Source: Candidatus Prevotella equi
GTDB taxonomy: Bacteria > Bacteroidota > Bacteroidia > Bacteroidales > Bacteroidaceae
Assembly: GCA_018065145.1 (NCBI GenBank)
Contig: JAGHTW010000221.1
Span: forward strand, 1-32,074
Reading direction: 5' to 3'
DNA: 32,074 nucleotides
Shown here: piece by piece, positions 1 to 9,588 of the stretch
Layout of the letters: the number at the start of each line of letters is the position of its first letter
How positions within the stretch are numbered: position 1 is the stretch's first letter
Notes under the pieces: generated by a model
What the model was told of the DNA's origin: nothing
The model's database searches: none
Seen by the model: the letters and a program-made list of their open reading frames with translations, nothing else
Translations under genes and position numbers: made by a program

Positions 1-3000
1 GTACAGGCGCAGGTAAAGGGTAACGTTGTGGACAGCGCGGGTGAGCCAATTATTGGTGCTACCGTAATGGAGAAGGGCACGACGAACGGTGTTATCACCG
101 ACTTCGACGGTAACTTCACCATTAAGATGCAGTCAACGTCCCATGATTTGCAGATTTCATACGTTGGTATGAAGTCTGCCAGTGTAAAGGTTGGTAGCAA
201 GACAGATATCAAGGTTATCCTTGAGGATGATGCTACTACTCTTAACGAAGTCGTTGCCATCGGTTACGGCTCTAAGGCACGTAAGGATCTTACTGGTGCA
301 GTAGGTTCTGTTTCTGGTGCTAAGCTTGCCGCTGTACCAGTAGCATCTGCTGCAGAGGCACTGACAGGTAAGATTGCTGGTGTACAGGTAACATCTGTCG
401 ATGGTCAGCCAGGTGGTGACATCAACATCCGCGTTCGTGGTGCTACGTCAGTAACACAGTCTAACGAACCTCTCTACATCGTGGATGGTTTCCAGCAGTC
501 TAGCATCAACGATATCCCACCAAGTGATATTGCTTCTATCGATGTTTTGAAGGATGCTTCTCTTACTGCCATCTATGGTGCTAAAGGTGCTAATGGCGTT
601 ATTGTTGTTACTACCAAGTCTGCTCAGGCAGGTAAGGTAAAGGTTTCTTTCAATGGTCGTCTGACACTGTCACACATTTCAAAAAAACTTGACCTCATGG
701 ACATCCCTTCATTTGTAGAATACACATGGGATCGGGCAGTTGCTAATAAAAAAGGTACTGACACATGGGCTCGTCAGTGGAGATACAACTTTGGTACTCC
801 ATATGACATGGACATCTACAATACTCTTACTCCACTTGACTGGCAGGATGAGGTTATGAACGAAACTCCACTTTCTTATCAGGCAAACGTGAAGATTGGC
901 GGCGGTAACGAGACAACAAAATTTGACCTTTCTCTCACACAGTCAGAGGACAAGGGCATAATCGTTGGTTCTGGAGTACGCCGTACAGTATTAAATTTTA
1001 AGTTGAACACAAACCTTCACAAGAACCTCAAGTTGTCTTACAACCCTACAATCACCTATCGTCGTGATGAAGGAGCTGGTGGCGAGGGCGTTGGTACAGG
1101 CGGTATCATTGATGTACTGAAGTATGTTCCAACAAAGGGTTTCCGCCAATTTGCAAGTCGTAATCCTAAGTGGGTGGACTCAGATGAGGAGAACAAATTT
1201 GATGCAACAAACCCTGTAGCAGATATTGCAACAAACGTACAGAAGAAGCACTCTTACAATTTCAATAACAAGTTGTCTCTCTCGTGGACACCTATCGCAG
1301 GTCTCGTACTCCGTTCTGAAGGCAATTACTCTATCACTTTCCGTGACCAACAACGTTACTGGGGTGCTCTTACAAGTGAAGGCAAAAAGTACAACTCACA
1401 GCCTGTAGCTCAAATTTCTAAGCGTACTATCCAGTCTTACACCTGGACTAATACTGCGAGTTATTCTATGGATATCAAGGAACTTCACAACTTCTCCTTC
1501 CTTCTTGGTCAAGAGATATACAGCACTCAGTATAAGGAGACTGTTCAGAAGAACCGTTATTTTGACCGTACAGTAAAGGCTCAGTCGGCATTCGACAATA
1601 TGGGACTTGGTACTCCATACATCTCTTCTTCAGAGGTTTCTACAGCTGACCGCACAGCTTCTTTCTTCGGTCAGGTATCATATAACTACGATCACAAGTA
1701 CCTTTTCTCTGCTACACTGCGTGGTGACGGCTCTTCTAAGTTTGCTTCGGGTTACAAGTGGGGTTGGTTCCCTTCTGTATCTGCTGCATGGGATGCCAAG
1801 CAAGAGAAGTTCCTCAAGGATGTTAAGTGGATTGATCAGATGAAGCTTCGTTTTGCATGGGGTCTCGTTGGTAATAACAATATCTCTAACGACATGTGGC
1901 GTTATCTCTACACAATGTCTGTAGAGGGTGGTCCTGGTTACGGCGAGGCACGTCAGTATGGTGAAATGTACTACACATCACCTTCTACATATCCTAATAC
2001 AACACTTAAGTGGGAGACCACAGTTACACGTAACCTTGCTCTCGATATGCAGTTCTTCGGTGGTCGTCTGACAGTTACTCCTGAAGTTTATTGGAACACT
2101 ACACGTGACCTTCTCTATCCCTCTACCATTTCTACAACTGCTGGTTACAGCAAGCAGATGCAGAACATCGGACGCGTAACTAACAACGGCTTCGAGCTCA
2201 CTATTAACGGCGACATCCTACGTGGCAAGGATTATGTACTCTCTGCTAACCTCACCATGGGTCATAACAAGCAGAAGATTGTAGCCCTCAATGCTACAGA
2301 TGCTCAGGCAAGCATTGCCAACTCTTCTAATCGTTTCTATTCGTCAGGAAAGGATGACTACCCACTCATGGTAGGAGAAGAGGTAGGTCTTCTTTATGGT
2401 TACGTATATGATGGCACATACAAGATGACAGACTTCCAGGAGTCAGGACTTTCAAAATCAACACCTGAGTACAAACTCAAAGATGGCGTTGTAGAAATGA
2501 CAACAGACGTAATGCCTGCTTCTCATTCTGGCGATCCTTCAATGCCTGGCAAGATGAAGTTTAAAGATCTTGACGGCGATGGTAAAATCACTACCAAGGA
2601 CCGACAGATTATCGGTAATACCAACCCTAAGTGGCAAGGCGGTTTCGGTTTCTCTGGTCAGTATAAAGATTGGGACTTCACAATGAACTTCTCATACATG
2701 CTGAACTTTGACGTTTATAATGCAACTGCATATGCTCTTTCTTCTTCATCAGGTTCAAGCACATCTTATAGCAATGTACTTGCTTCATTCTGTCGTGACA
2801 ATCGCTATGCCTATACATTAGATAGCGGTAACCATGATGACTATGCTTCATTCAAGAGTGATCATGATTGGAATGAGTTTGTTGCCATGAATGCTAATAA
2901 GAGTCTTTGGAACCCAGCTGACGTTACAGCAAATACTATCAATACTTATTTTGTTGAGGATGGTTCTTTCCTACGTCTCACAGACATAACCATTGGTTAC

Positions 3001-3201
3001 ACACTTCCAAAGAAGTGGGCAAAGGCAATATGCCTAAGCAAGATTCGTGCTTATGTTTCTGCAGGTAACCTCTTCACTATCACTGGTTACTCTGGCTATG
3101 ACCCAGAGGTTGACGTACAGTCTGGTCTCACTCCTTCTATGGATTACAACCGCTACCCACGTAGTCGTACATGGTCTTTCGGCATCAACGTAGATTTCTA
3201 A
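1..3201 (+). CDS. SusC-like TonB-dependent outer-membrane transporter, 5' truncated by window edge
   Basis: Outer-membrane beta-barrel that imports oligosaccharides with its SusD partner, using TonB energy. The frame is open from base 1 (reads VQAQVKGNVVD), so the true start and most of the signal peptide lie upstream; the first internal ATG at 28 is not the start. Seen in order: CarboxypepD_reg-like domain (GEPIIGATVMEKGT, TDFDGNF), a DxVVxIGYG-like stretch (NEVVAIGYGSKARKDLTG), the plug domain with RVRGATSVTQSNEPLYIVDG and the SusC signature ending SLTAIYGAKGANGVIVVTTK, then a long barrel ending in SFGINVDF with a terminal aromatic residue. A DLDGDGKITTKD loop resembles a calcium-binding loop common in SusC proteins. 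It is followed 27 bp later by susD in the same operon. Substrate is inferred as pectin from the neighbours; it cannot be read from SusC itself. Confidence 0.95.
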   Translation, partial: VQAQVKGNVVDSAGEPIIGATVMEKGTTNGVITDFDGNFTIKMQSTSHDLQISYVGMKSASVKVGSKTDIKVILEDDATTLNEVVAIGYGSKARKDLTGAVGSVSGAKLAAVPVASAAEALTGKIAGVQVTSVDGQPGGDINIRVRGATSVTQSNEPLYIVDGFQQSSINDIPPSDIASIDVLKDASLTAIYGAKGANGVIVVTTKSAQAGKVKVSFNGRLTLSHISKKLDLMDIPSFVEYTWDRAVANKKGTDTWARQWRYNFGTPYDMDIYNTLTPLDWQDEVMNETPLSYQANVKIGGGNETTKFDLSLTQSEDKGIIVGSGVRRTVLNFKLNTNLHKNLKLSYNPTITYRRDEGAGGEGVGTGGIIDVLKYVPTKGFRQFASRNPKWVDSDEENKFDATNPVADIATNVQKKHSYNFNNKLSLSWTPIAGLVLRSEGNYSITFRDQQRYWGALTSEGKKYNSQPVAQISKRTIQSYTWTNTASYSMDIKELHNFSFLLGQEIYSTQYKETVQKNRYFDRTVKAQSAFDNMGLGTPYISSSEVSTADRTASFFGQVSYNYDHKYLFSATLRGDGSSKFASGYKWGWFPSVSAAWDAKQEKFLKDVKWIDQMKLRFAWGLVGNNNISNDMWRYLYTMSVEGGPGYGEARQYGEMYYTSPSTYPNTTLKWETTVTRNLALDMQFFGGRLTVTPEVYWNTTRDLLYPSTISTTAGYSKQMQNIGRVTNNGFELTINGDILRGKDYVLSANLTMGHNKQKIVALNATDAQASIANSSNRFYSSGKDDYPLMVGEEVGLLYGYVYDGTYKMTDFQESGLSKSTPEYKLKDGVVEMTTDVMPASHSGDPSMPGKMKFKDLDGDGKITTKDRQIIGNTNPKWQGGFGFSGQYKDWDFTMNFSYMLNFDVYNATAYALSSSSGSSTSYSNVLASFCRDNRYAYTLDSGNHDDYASFKSDHDWNEFVAMNANKSLWNPADVTANTINTYFVEDGSFLRLTDITIGYTLPKKWAKAICLSKIRAYVSAGNLFTITGYSGYDPEVDVQSGLTPSMDYNRYPRSRTWSFGINVDF

Positions 3202-3228
3202 AAACAACTAACGTAACTGAAATATATT

Positions 3229-5451
3229 ATGAAAGTAAGAAATATATTTATCAGTGGACTCTGTGTTCTGGCTCTCACTGCTTGCAACGACTTCCTTGAC
3301 GTCGATGCACCATCAAAGCACAATCCAGAAAAAATCTTCGGGTCCACAAAGGATGTAGGCACAGCACTCAATGGTGTTACTGCCAGCATTCTCGAAGGCA
3401 AAGCATTCGGCAACACCTTTACTTATTCCCTGATTTTCAACACTGATGTTGATTTCTGTGCAAATAGTTCTGCCACCAAGCAAACTAATACACCTAAGCG
3501 TTACGACATGACAGACGCCAGCTCTGACGCAAAGAGTGCATGGGATGCTCTTTATAGTGGTGTAGAGAATGCCAACAACTTCATCCATTATCTTGAGTCT
3601 AGCCCTATCTACAATAAAGACAACGAAGACTTCGCTACTCTCCAGCAGTATATGGGTGAGGCAAAATTCATGCGCGCAATGCTCTTCAATGAAGCTATCT
3701 GCTACTGGGGCGATGTTCCTTTCACAATGCAACCAACATCTGTAACAGAGAACTTCACACCTGCCATCGTTTCGCGTGACGTTATAGCAAAGACTATCAT
3801 TGAGGATCTTATCGCAGCAGCTCCTACGATGAAGATGACAGCCGATATTGCAGACGGTATTGAGCGTCCTTCACGTGAGGCTTGTTGGGCTCTCATCTCT
3901 CGCATAGCTCTTCAGGCTGCAGGCTACTCTCTCCGTCACGCTGATGATGACACAGATACTTACGGCTACATGGGCAAACCTTCAGAAGAACTTGAGAAAT
4001 GGTTTCTTACACAGGCTCATGACTATGCAAAGATGGTCATGGATGCGAATACACATAGTCTCAAACAGTCTTATCAGGAAGTATTCGTTGACGAGTGCAA
4101 CCTCAAAGTCAATAATACAGATGATGTAATCTTCGAATTGCCTTTCGCTGTTGAAGCTTCTGGTAACATTGGTTACAACCAAGGTCCAAAATTTGAAGAG
4201 ACTGGTGGTGCTACTGAGTACCAGTGGGGTAAGTGCAGCGGTGGTCAGCAGGTATCAAAGTTCTACTACTACTCGTTCAAGAAAGGCGATCAGCGTCGTG
4301 ATGTTCAGAATGGTTGGTGGTACTACACATACGACGGTATCCCTAAGATTCAAAACAGTTATAGCTTCTTTAACAATAAGTGGTCTAAGCTTTGGAACTC
4401 TACAAGTGCTTACAACAAGACATCTTCAAGCAACACAGGTATAAACTACCCATACCTTCGCTATGCAGATGTTCTCCTCATGTTCGCTGAGGCAGACCTT
4501 AAACTCAATGGTACTGTAAGTGATGACGCTAAGGATGCAGTACAGCAAGTACGTAACCGTGCATACATGGGTTCTGGCGTTACTGCTCCTAATACATACG
4601 CTTCTGATTACGATGGTTTCCTTAAGGACATCCTCAACGAGCGCAAGTGGGAGTTTGCTGGTGAAAATAGCCGTTGGAAAGACCTCGTGCGCAACAACAT
4701 GCTCGCCGAGGTACTCTACCACACATTCTTCACTTTCTGGACTACATCAAACTCTATGGGTGGAGTTTCTGATGCAACCAACGAGTCTAACGTAATGGCC
4801 TACGATGGCATTGACTATTATGGTTCAGAGACAGAGGTATATACAGCAGACGAAATCATGAATGCTATCCCTGGAGATAATGCATTTGGTCAAACTGTAG
4901 GTGATCTCAAAAAGTCTCTCCTTCCTACTACACTCTACTATTGCTATGTACAGAATCCTAAGGACCAAGAATTCTTTGCCAACAAGGAGCTTCCGTGTAT
5001 CTACGTTTACAACAAGGCTTCAGACAAGAAACCTGCCAATGACTACAAGACAGCAGACAAGTTCTTCAAGTATTTGAAAAACAACTATTCATTTGCAAAG
5101 CAGTCACAGTGGACTCCTATCCCAGAGCCTGGTACTGTAGGTGCTGATATTAAGAAAGACGAGATGAAGAATACCGACAAGGGTTTCTTTGATTGGTATG
5201 ACACAGACAACGACTATCCACGTGCTCAGGTGCTCTACTCATTCTATGGATTCATCCACGGTGGTGAGACGGGTGACGCTAAGAGAAAGGTTTATATCGT
5301 TCGCGATGGTGTAGAGGAAGAGATTCAGGCTGCTCCATTCAATCCTAACCCATCTGACCTTCCTGTCGTTCGCTATCTCCTCCCTATTCCAAAGGAGACC
5401 ATCACCCGCGCTGCTGGTGTTTATAAGAACTACTATGGTTACGGTAAATAA
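3229..5451 (+). CDS. SusD-like surface glycan-binding lipoprotein
   Basis: Surface lipoprotein that forms the lid of the SusC transporter and binds the glycan. The N-terminus is a short signal peptide with lipobox LTAC (Cys19), followed by NDFLDVDAPSKHNP, the usual SusD opening. Typical SusD elements follow: a TPR-like helical core (EAKFMRAMLFNEAICYWGDVP) and a C-terminal RagB/SusD segment (YLRYADVLLMFAEADLKLNG, ILNERKWEFAGENSRWKDLVR). At 740 residues it is longer than many SusD proteins (about 500-650), with extra material in the C-terminal third. The stop is 15 bp before the next lipoprotein gene. Start chosen at the only ATG that gives an intact signal peptide. Operon with susC upstream is clear from spacing. 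Confidence 0.94.
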   Translation: MKVRNIFISGLCVLALTACNDFLDVDAPSKHNPEKIFGSTKDVGTALNGVTASILEGKAFGNTFTYSLIFNTDVDFCANSSATKQTNTPKRYDMTDASSDAKSAWDALYSGVENANNFIHYLESSPIYNKDNEDFATLQQYMGEAKFMRAMLFNEAICYWGDVPFTMQPTSVTENFTPAIVSRDVIAKTIIEDLIAAAPTMKMTADIADGIERPSREACWALISRIALQAAGYSLRHADDDTDTYGYMGKPSEELEKWFLTQAHDYAKMVMDANTHSLKQSYQEVFVDECNLKVNNTDDVIFELPFAVEASGNIGYNQGPKFEETGGATEYQWGKCSGGQQVSKFYYYSFKKGDQRRDVQNGWWYYTYDGIPKIQNSYSFFNNKWSKLWNSTSAYNKTSSSNTGINYPYLRYADVLLMFAEADLKLNGTVSDDAKDAVQQVRNRAYMGSGVTAPNTYASDYDGFLKDILNERKWEFAGENSRWKDLVRNNMLAEVLYHTFFTFWTTSNSMGGVSDATNESNVMAYDGIDYYGSETEVYTADEIMNAIPGDNAFGQTVGDLKKSLLPTTLYYCYVQNPKDQEFFANKELPCIYVYNKASDKKPANDYKTADKFFKYLKNNYSFAKQSQWTPIPEPGTVGADIKKDEMKNTDKGFFDWYDTDNDYPRAQVLYSFYGFIHGGETGDAKRKVYIVRDGVEEEIQAAPFNPNPSDLPVVRYLLPIPKETITRAAGVYKNYYGYGK

Positions 5452-5466
5452 TAACAGAAAGCAAAT

Positions 5467-7818
5467 ATGAAAAAGATATTATTATATTCAATGGCTCTTC
5501 TTGCTTCTTTCGCTACATTCTCTTGTAGTGAAAAAGAGCCTATCTTCGAGCCTGAGTCTGACCGTCTGGCACAGCCTATATTCCGTACACAATATACGGT
5601 TATGGCTGGTTCTAACGATCCATACCTTTGTAAGGTTGAAGGACTCAATACTGCTCACCTTTACTGGACACGTATAGAAGGTGCTGTAGGTTACGAAATC
5701 ATGTATTCACCAGAGCAGTCGGTTGCCAAAGGTACTGCAGAGTCTTGGTTTGATCCACAGAACCACAGAAACACTTTGAAGGATACTGTAATTTACGGAC
5801 AGAATGTTGATGAGCTCATCATTAAACATCTCCAATATTCAAGACTCTATCGTTTTGCAATTCGTGCTCTCTCTGAGAGAGGTGAGGCACACCACTCTAA
5901 GTGGTTCGGTGTAGGCGATGACCTTCACCACTACGATGAGGGTTGCACCATACAGATGGGAGATCGTTATAAAACTCCAAATATCATATCCCAGAAAAGT
6001 GATGTTACAAAGGAGTCCTTCAAACTCTACCTCAACAGAAGTTACGATGTCCAGGGCGTAACACCTAAGACAACTCAATACACTAGTGATGAACTTCAGG
6101 AGTTTAATGAGCACTTCGGATGGTCTATGGTCAATGGCAAAAAGGTATGGAACGTAAGCTACCTTATCATTGAGCCTTCATCTTCAAACATTGATGCGAA
6201 GGTACCAACAGAGTTCAGAAAGCTCAAACTCACTGATGACATGTTCGATGAAAACAATGAGGCTGTAATCACTGTTAACGGTCTTGACTCTAACTCAGTA
6301 TATAACATGTGGGTTATTGACCAGACTATTGCTGATACACTTTCTTATGTAGATGCTCAGTACAACACTAACATCACAGTACGTACAAAGGGTACTCCTG
6401 GTGCACCTATCGTGCTTCAGGCTGCTCCTCAGGATACTATGCATGCTGTTATCGATGGTGTAGAGCAGGCTCTTTCTCTCCCTATAGCTGCTACTCCTAT
6501 CCAACCTATCATTGAGGACTTCATGACAAACAACAAGTACGCAGAGAATCAAGCATATTATTTACAGGGTGGTGAGACTTACTATGTAACAGCTGGTCTT
6601 CAGGTTTACAAGGGCTTCAAGCTTGCAACCGACCCTGCTGACATCGCTGCCGGCAAGCCACGTGCTCGAGTCCTCCTCTACGATACAAATGCTCTTCGTA
6701 GAAATGGTAGCTCTCCTGCATTCTTCATGCTCGGTCGTATGCCTATTGGTTCTGAGAACCCACAGATTGTCATCGACATCGACAAATTCATCGTTGAGGA
6801 CATCGACTTCGCTATCCCAATGGCTGGTAATGCTGGTGACGGTTATTTAACTAATAGCTACTTCATGAACATGTACTCAAGCGGTATGGGCTCTGTACTT
6901 GATAAGTTCGAACTCAAGAACTGTTCATTCCAGGGTATCATCGGTGGTTTCTATCGTGTACAGGCTAACTACGGTGTAACAATCAATGAGTTCACTGTTG
7001 ACAACTGTGACTTCTACAATGGTGGTTACTACTCTACAAGTGGTCGTCGTTACAACTACTTCCACGCTAACCCAGAGGCTAACCCAACTATCAACATCTG
7101 GAAGAAGTTCACTATGAAGAACTGCACTCTCTTTGATAACCCCCTCGGTTACATGTTCAACCACAACAAGCAGCAGTCTATAGATTGGCCAGAGGATGTT
7201 TACTATGACATCACTCTTGAGAACAACACCATCGTTAACTTCAACACCACATCTACATCTAACTACATGTTCAACATGCGTTGGATCCCAGGTGGCTCTA
7301 AGTTCACACTGCGCAACAACCTCTTCGTACAGACACGTCAGGAAGGTGATGACTATCGTCAGATGAACCTCGTAGGTTGTGACATCCGTACCATAAACGG
7401 TTCTGGTCTGGTTACTCTCGACTTCGAGAACAACTACTCTACAAGCGACAACTTCAACGAGGCTGGTGGCGAAATCTTCAACCCAGTAGCATCTGCATTC
7501 AGCAACGAGTCTAAGAATACCTTCGGCTCACTCGATAAGAACTACGATGTTACATATGGTCCTACTGGTAAGGAAGGTCTGAAGATTATCAACTCTGGCA
7601 TCTCTGCTCAGGAGTTGATGGTTCAGCCTAACCCACGTGTTCATGCAGCACAGGTTAACCACTACGATCACATGTGTGATGGTATCGATGGTACTTTAAC
7701 TAACGTTGATGCTAACATACGTCCTGATTATCAGGGTCATATGGTTAACCTCAAATTCAAGAACTTCAACAACGTTCTTGTAGAAAAGGGTATCGGTGCT
7801 CCTAAATGGCGCAAATAA
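5467..7818 (+). CDS. Surface lipoprotein with Fn3-like and parallel beta-helix regions (DUF4957/DUF5123-like)
   Basis: Predicted lipoprotein: signal peptide with lipobox TFSC (Cys20). Residues about 45-300 look like fibronectin III/Ig-type domains (LYWTRIEGAVGYEIMYS, RLYRFAIRALS). Residues about 300-783 are rich in repeated beta-strand and Asn-ladder patterns (FELKNCSFQG, FTVDNCDFYNG, FTMKNCTLFDN, ITLENNTIVNF, FTLRNNLFVQ) expected of a right-handed parallel beta-helix. Proteins of this layout, annotated DUF4957 and DUF5123, occur beside pectate lyases in Bacteroidota pectin loci, so a role in binding or cleaving pectin at the cell surface is likely. I see no certain lyase catalytic triad, so it may be a binding protein rather than an enzyme. 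Third gene of the plus-strand operon, 15 bp after susD. Confidence 0.8.
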   Translation: MKKILLYSMALLASFATFSCSEKEPIFEPESDRLAQPIFRTQYTVMAGSNDPYLCKVEGLNTAHLYWTRIEGAVGYEIMYSPEQSVAKGTAESWFDPQNHRNTLKDTVIYGQNVDELIIKHLQYSRLYRFAIRALSERGEAHHSKWFGVGDDLHHYDEGCTIQMGDRYKTPNIISQKSDVTKESFKLYLNRSYDVQGVTPKTTQYTSDELQEFNEHFGWSMVNGKKVWNVSYLIIEPSSSNIDAKVPTEFRKLKLTDDMFDENNEAVITVNGLDSNSVYNMWVIDQTIADTLSYVDAQYNTNITVRTKGTPGAPIVLQAAPQDTMHAVIDGVEQALSLPIAATPIQPIIEDFMTNNKYAENQAYYLQGGETYYVTAGLQVYKGFKLATDPADIAAGKPRARVLLYDTNALRRNGSSPAFFMLGRMPIGSENPQIVIDIDKFIVEDIDFAIPMAGNAGDGYLTNSYFMNMYSSGMGSVLDKFELKNCSFQGIIGGFYRVQANYGVTINEFTVDNCDFYNGGYYSTSGRRYNYFHANPEANPTINIWKKFTMKNCTLFDNPLGYMFNHNKQQSIDWPEDVYYDITLENNTIVNFNTTSTSNYMFNMRWIPGGSKFTLRNNLFVQTRQEGDDYRQMNLVGCDIRTINGSGLVTLDFENNYSTSDNFNEAGGEIFNPVASAFSNESKNTFGSLDKNYDVTYGPTGKEGLKIINSGISAQELMVQPNPRVHAAQVNHYDHMCDGIDGTLTNVDANIRPDYQGHMVNLKFKNFNNVLVEKGIGAPKWRK

Positions 7819-7837
7819 AATCATAATAACATAAAAC

Positions 7838-7880
7838 AACTAAACTTTCCCATCATCTAAAAGCATGGGAAGGTTTAGTT
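7838..7880 (+). terminator. Strong hairpin between the beta-helix and secreted-protein genes
   Basis: A 15-bp stem (AACTAAACTTTCCCA, 7838-7852, against TGGGAAGGTTTAGTT, 7866-7880) with one G-T pair and a 13-nt loop, followed by an AT-rich stretch (ATTTAATTTA). It lies 20 bp after a stop codon. The tail lacks a continuous T run, so it may act as a partial terminator or as an mRNA-stabilising 3' hairpin that lets downstream expression differ from the susCD genes. Confidence 0.65.
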
Positions 7881-7909
7881 ATTTAATTTAACATCTTAAT
7901 TATTATCAA

Positions 7910-8998
7910 ATGAAGAAAATTTTTACACTTATTTCAGCCACTATGATGGCAGTTGCTGCAAATGCCATTGATTTGAAGGTTAATCAGGCAACATCTTTTC
8001 TTGCAGATGCTCAGGTTTTTACAAATGACCTCGCAGCAGTATCGTTCGCAAACAACAAATCAACTCCAACCCTTATCAAGGATGAGGCTGACGCAGCAAG
8101 TCCTGTAACTTATGCAGGTGAGACATTTACTCACTACATTGGTCTTCGTGTAACAGATGCACCTACAAAGACATCACCTACAGGTACAGCTCACGAATCT
8201 AACATTGCGCTTGTAATTGAGGCAAAAAAGAATGTAGATGTAACACTCTATTACAAGATAGGTTCTACAAAGTCTATCGATTGCTACGACCAGACTGCAG
8301 GCGAGTCTGTTGCTATTAAGCAGACTGCTACCAACCCAGGTGAGGACTATCTTTTCTGCACAGGTGTTTACAAGCTCCAAGAAGGTCACACATACACTAT
8401 TTGGGCAAAGGGTGGTACTGTTCAGTTCCACGGTCTCAATACAGCAACTGGTACTTATGTAGCTCCTTCAAGCAAGGTCTATGGATATAGTGCGTCAGCC
8501 AATCTTGTAACATACTCCGATGGTGCTACAATGCAAATTTCAGGTAATACAGAGAAATCTTACGCTTCTGCAGGTTCTATAAAAGGTGTTTCAAGTATAA
8601 AGAACTCAAATGGTGCACAGAATACTTTCACAGCTCCTACAGGAAAGGTTATAAAGAGTGTTACTTTCTATTTCGCTGCTAATAAGGATGGTGAGGAAGG
8701 TAAACTCTCTGAAATCAACGGTGAGAAAGGTGATTTCGCTTCTGCAGTAGGTAAGATTCATTCTACACCAGCAGAGTACACATATAACCTTGAAACTCCC
8801 GTTACTTCTTTCACATTCACGTTCTCTAACAAGCAGGTTAACTTCGTTCTCGATATAGAGTTCGCTGACGCATCTTCTGCCGCATCTGTTAAAGCTGAAG
8901 AAAAAGCTGCTAAGAAGGTTAATAAGTTCGTGAAGAACGGTAAGGTTGTCATCGTTTCTGAGGACGGTACTGTTGACGCTGCTGGTGCACAGCAGTAA
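7910..8998 (+). CDS. Secreted protein of unknown function, probable carbohydrate-binding modules
   Basis: 362 aa with a signal peptide ending about NAID (cleavage after ANA). Two beta-rich modules are visible: residues about 20-160 (VDVTLYYKIGSTKSIDCYDQ, YKLQEGHTYTIWAKG, VQFHGL), which resemble accessory modules found on Prevotella pectinases, and residues about 175-320 (TYSDGATMQISGNTE, GKVIKSVTFYF). The C-terminus, after a Lys/Ala-rich linker, ends KKVNKFVKNGKVVIVSEDGT then DAAGAQQ. This resembles the short conserved tail on many Prevotella secreted proteins, which may be a sorting or anchoring signal (inference). No catalytic motif is recognised. It is last in the plus-strand pectin operon, 91 bp after the preceding gene, with a hairpin between them. 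Confidence 0.75.
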   Translation: MKKIFTLISATMMAVAANAIDLKVNQATSFLADAQVFTNDLAAVSFANNKSTPTLIKDEADAASPVTYAGETFTHYIGLRVTDAPTKTSPTGTAHESNIALVIEAKKNVDVTLYYKIGSTKSIDCYDQTAGESVAIKQTATNPGEDYLFCTGVYKLQEGHTYTIWAKGGTVQFHGLNTATGTYVAPSSKVYGYSASANLVTYSDGATMQISGNTEKSYASAGSIKGVSSIKNSNGAQNTFTAPTGKVIKSVTFYFAANKDGEEGKLSEINGEKGDFASAVGKIHSTPAEYTYNLETPVTSFTFTFSNKQVNFVLDIEFADASSAASVKAEEKAAKKVNKFVKNGKVVIVSEDGTVDAAGAQQ

Positions 8999-9083
8999 TC
9001 ATGAAGAATTCTTCCACCCTACTCCTAAAACGCCGCCAGAAGGCGATATAGGATGTAATAAGGGTATTTAGGATATAACACAC

Positions 9084-9127
9084 AACACCGCTCACATCCT
9101 TGATAGATGTGGGCGGTGTTTTTTTTT
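9084..9127 (+). terminator. Intrinsic terminator of the plus-strand pectin operon (hairpin copy 1)
   Basis: Stem AACACCGCTCACATC (9084-9098) against GATGTGGGCGGTGTT (9106-9120), short loop, then an uninterrupted T run to 9127. This is a textbook intrinsic terminator. Its 31-nt core (9087-9117) differs at one base from the hairpin at 9746-9776. Confidence 0.93.
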
Positions 9128-9154
9128 CAAGAATTGGAGAATTAGAGAATTTTG

Positions 9155-9186
9155 TTTGGTGATTAAAAAGATTGTTTGTAACTTTG
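9155..9186 (+). promoter_or_regulatory. Bacteroidota-type promoter for the micro-protein operon
   Basis: TTTG at 9155-9158, 20-nt spacer, TAACTTTG at 9179-9186: an exact match to the TTTG-N19/21-TAnnTTTG pattern. The start codon of the 79-aa gene lies 23 bp further on, giving a short leader. Confidence 0.78.
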
Positions 9187-9208
9187 CAAGCAGAAATGTT
9201 TATTAGTT

Positions 9209-9448
9209 ATGGTAAAAGAAATAACAGGTAGTCAGCGAGACGTGAAAACAAAAATATCAGTACGAAGAGAGAAGTTGGCTTCTTTCTTATATGATATGGC
9301 GAAAATAATATTCTCTGCAACGGTAATCTTGTCTATTACAGCATTGGTTGAAGAAAAGTTTTCGTTTATCCATGCCTTCGTTACTCTTATTGGTTTTTCT
9401 GTAACTGTTGTACTTGCCATTTTTGCTAACAGATTATTAATTTATTAA
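9209..9448 (+). CDS. Small two-helix membrane protein (DUF6722-like)
   Basis: 79 aa. A charged N-terminus (about residues 1-30, many Lys/Arg) is followed by two hydrophobic segments, about 33-46 and 54-77, joined by a short charged turn (VEEKFS). The layout resembles small Bacteroidota membrane proteins annotated DUF6722; I assign this from general resemblance only. It has its own promoter, and its stop is 4 bp before the next micro-protein gene, so the three small genes are likely co-transcribed. Function unknown. The first ATG after the promoter was taken as the start. Confidence 0.7.
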   Translation: MVKEITGSQRDVKTKISVRREKLASFLYDMAKIIFSATVILSITALVEEKFSFIHAFVTLIGFSVTVVLAIFANRLLIY

Positions 9449-9452
9449 AGAT

Positions 9453-9566
9453 ATGGATGGATATACTTTTTTTGCAGTCTTTTTTTCAGCATTGCTAGTT
9501 ACGTTGCTTGTCGCATTGTACTGGTCTTACACCCCATCTGGTAGAAGGTGGGTTGATAGTTTGTAG
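9453..9566 (+). CDS. Single-helix membrane micro-protein, 37 aa
   Basis: Begins 4 bp after the 79-aa gene. The product opens MDGYTFFAVFFSALL, continues as one transmembrane helix (about residues 5-24), and ends in a cytoplasmic-looking tail WSYTPSGRRWVDSL. The tail matches that of the next protein (WTYTKKGKEWLAAL) in pattern W-[ST]-Y-T-x-x-G-[KR]-x-W-[VL]-x-[SA]-L. Conservation of that tail in an adjacent, otherwise different ORF, plus tight spacing, is the main evidence that this is a real gene. Function unknown. Confidence 0.65.
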   Translation: MDGYTFFAVFFSALLVTLLVALYWSYTPSGRRWVDSL

Positions 9567-9588
9567 TTTACATATCACTGGCACAACT

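Noticed and set aside
9508..9588. Upstream start for the 42-aa micro-protein
   Set aside because: It overlaps the 37-aa gene and adds an N-terminus unlike the neighbouring protein.
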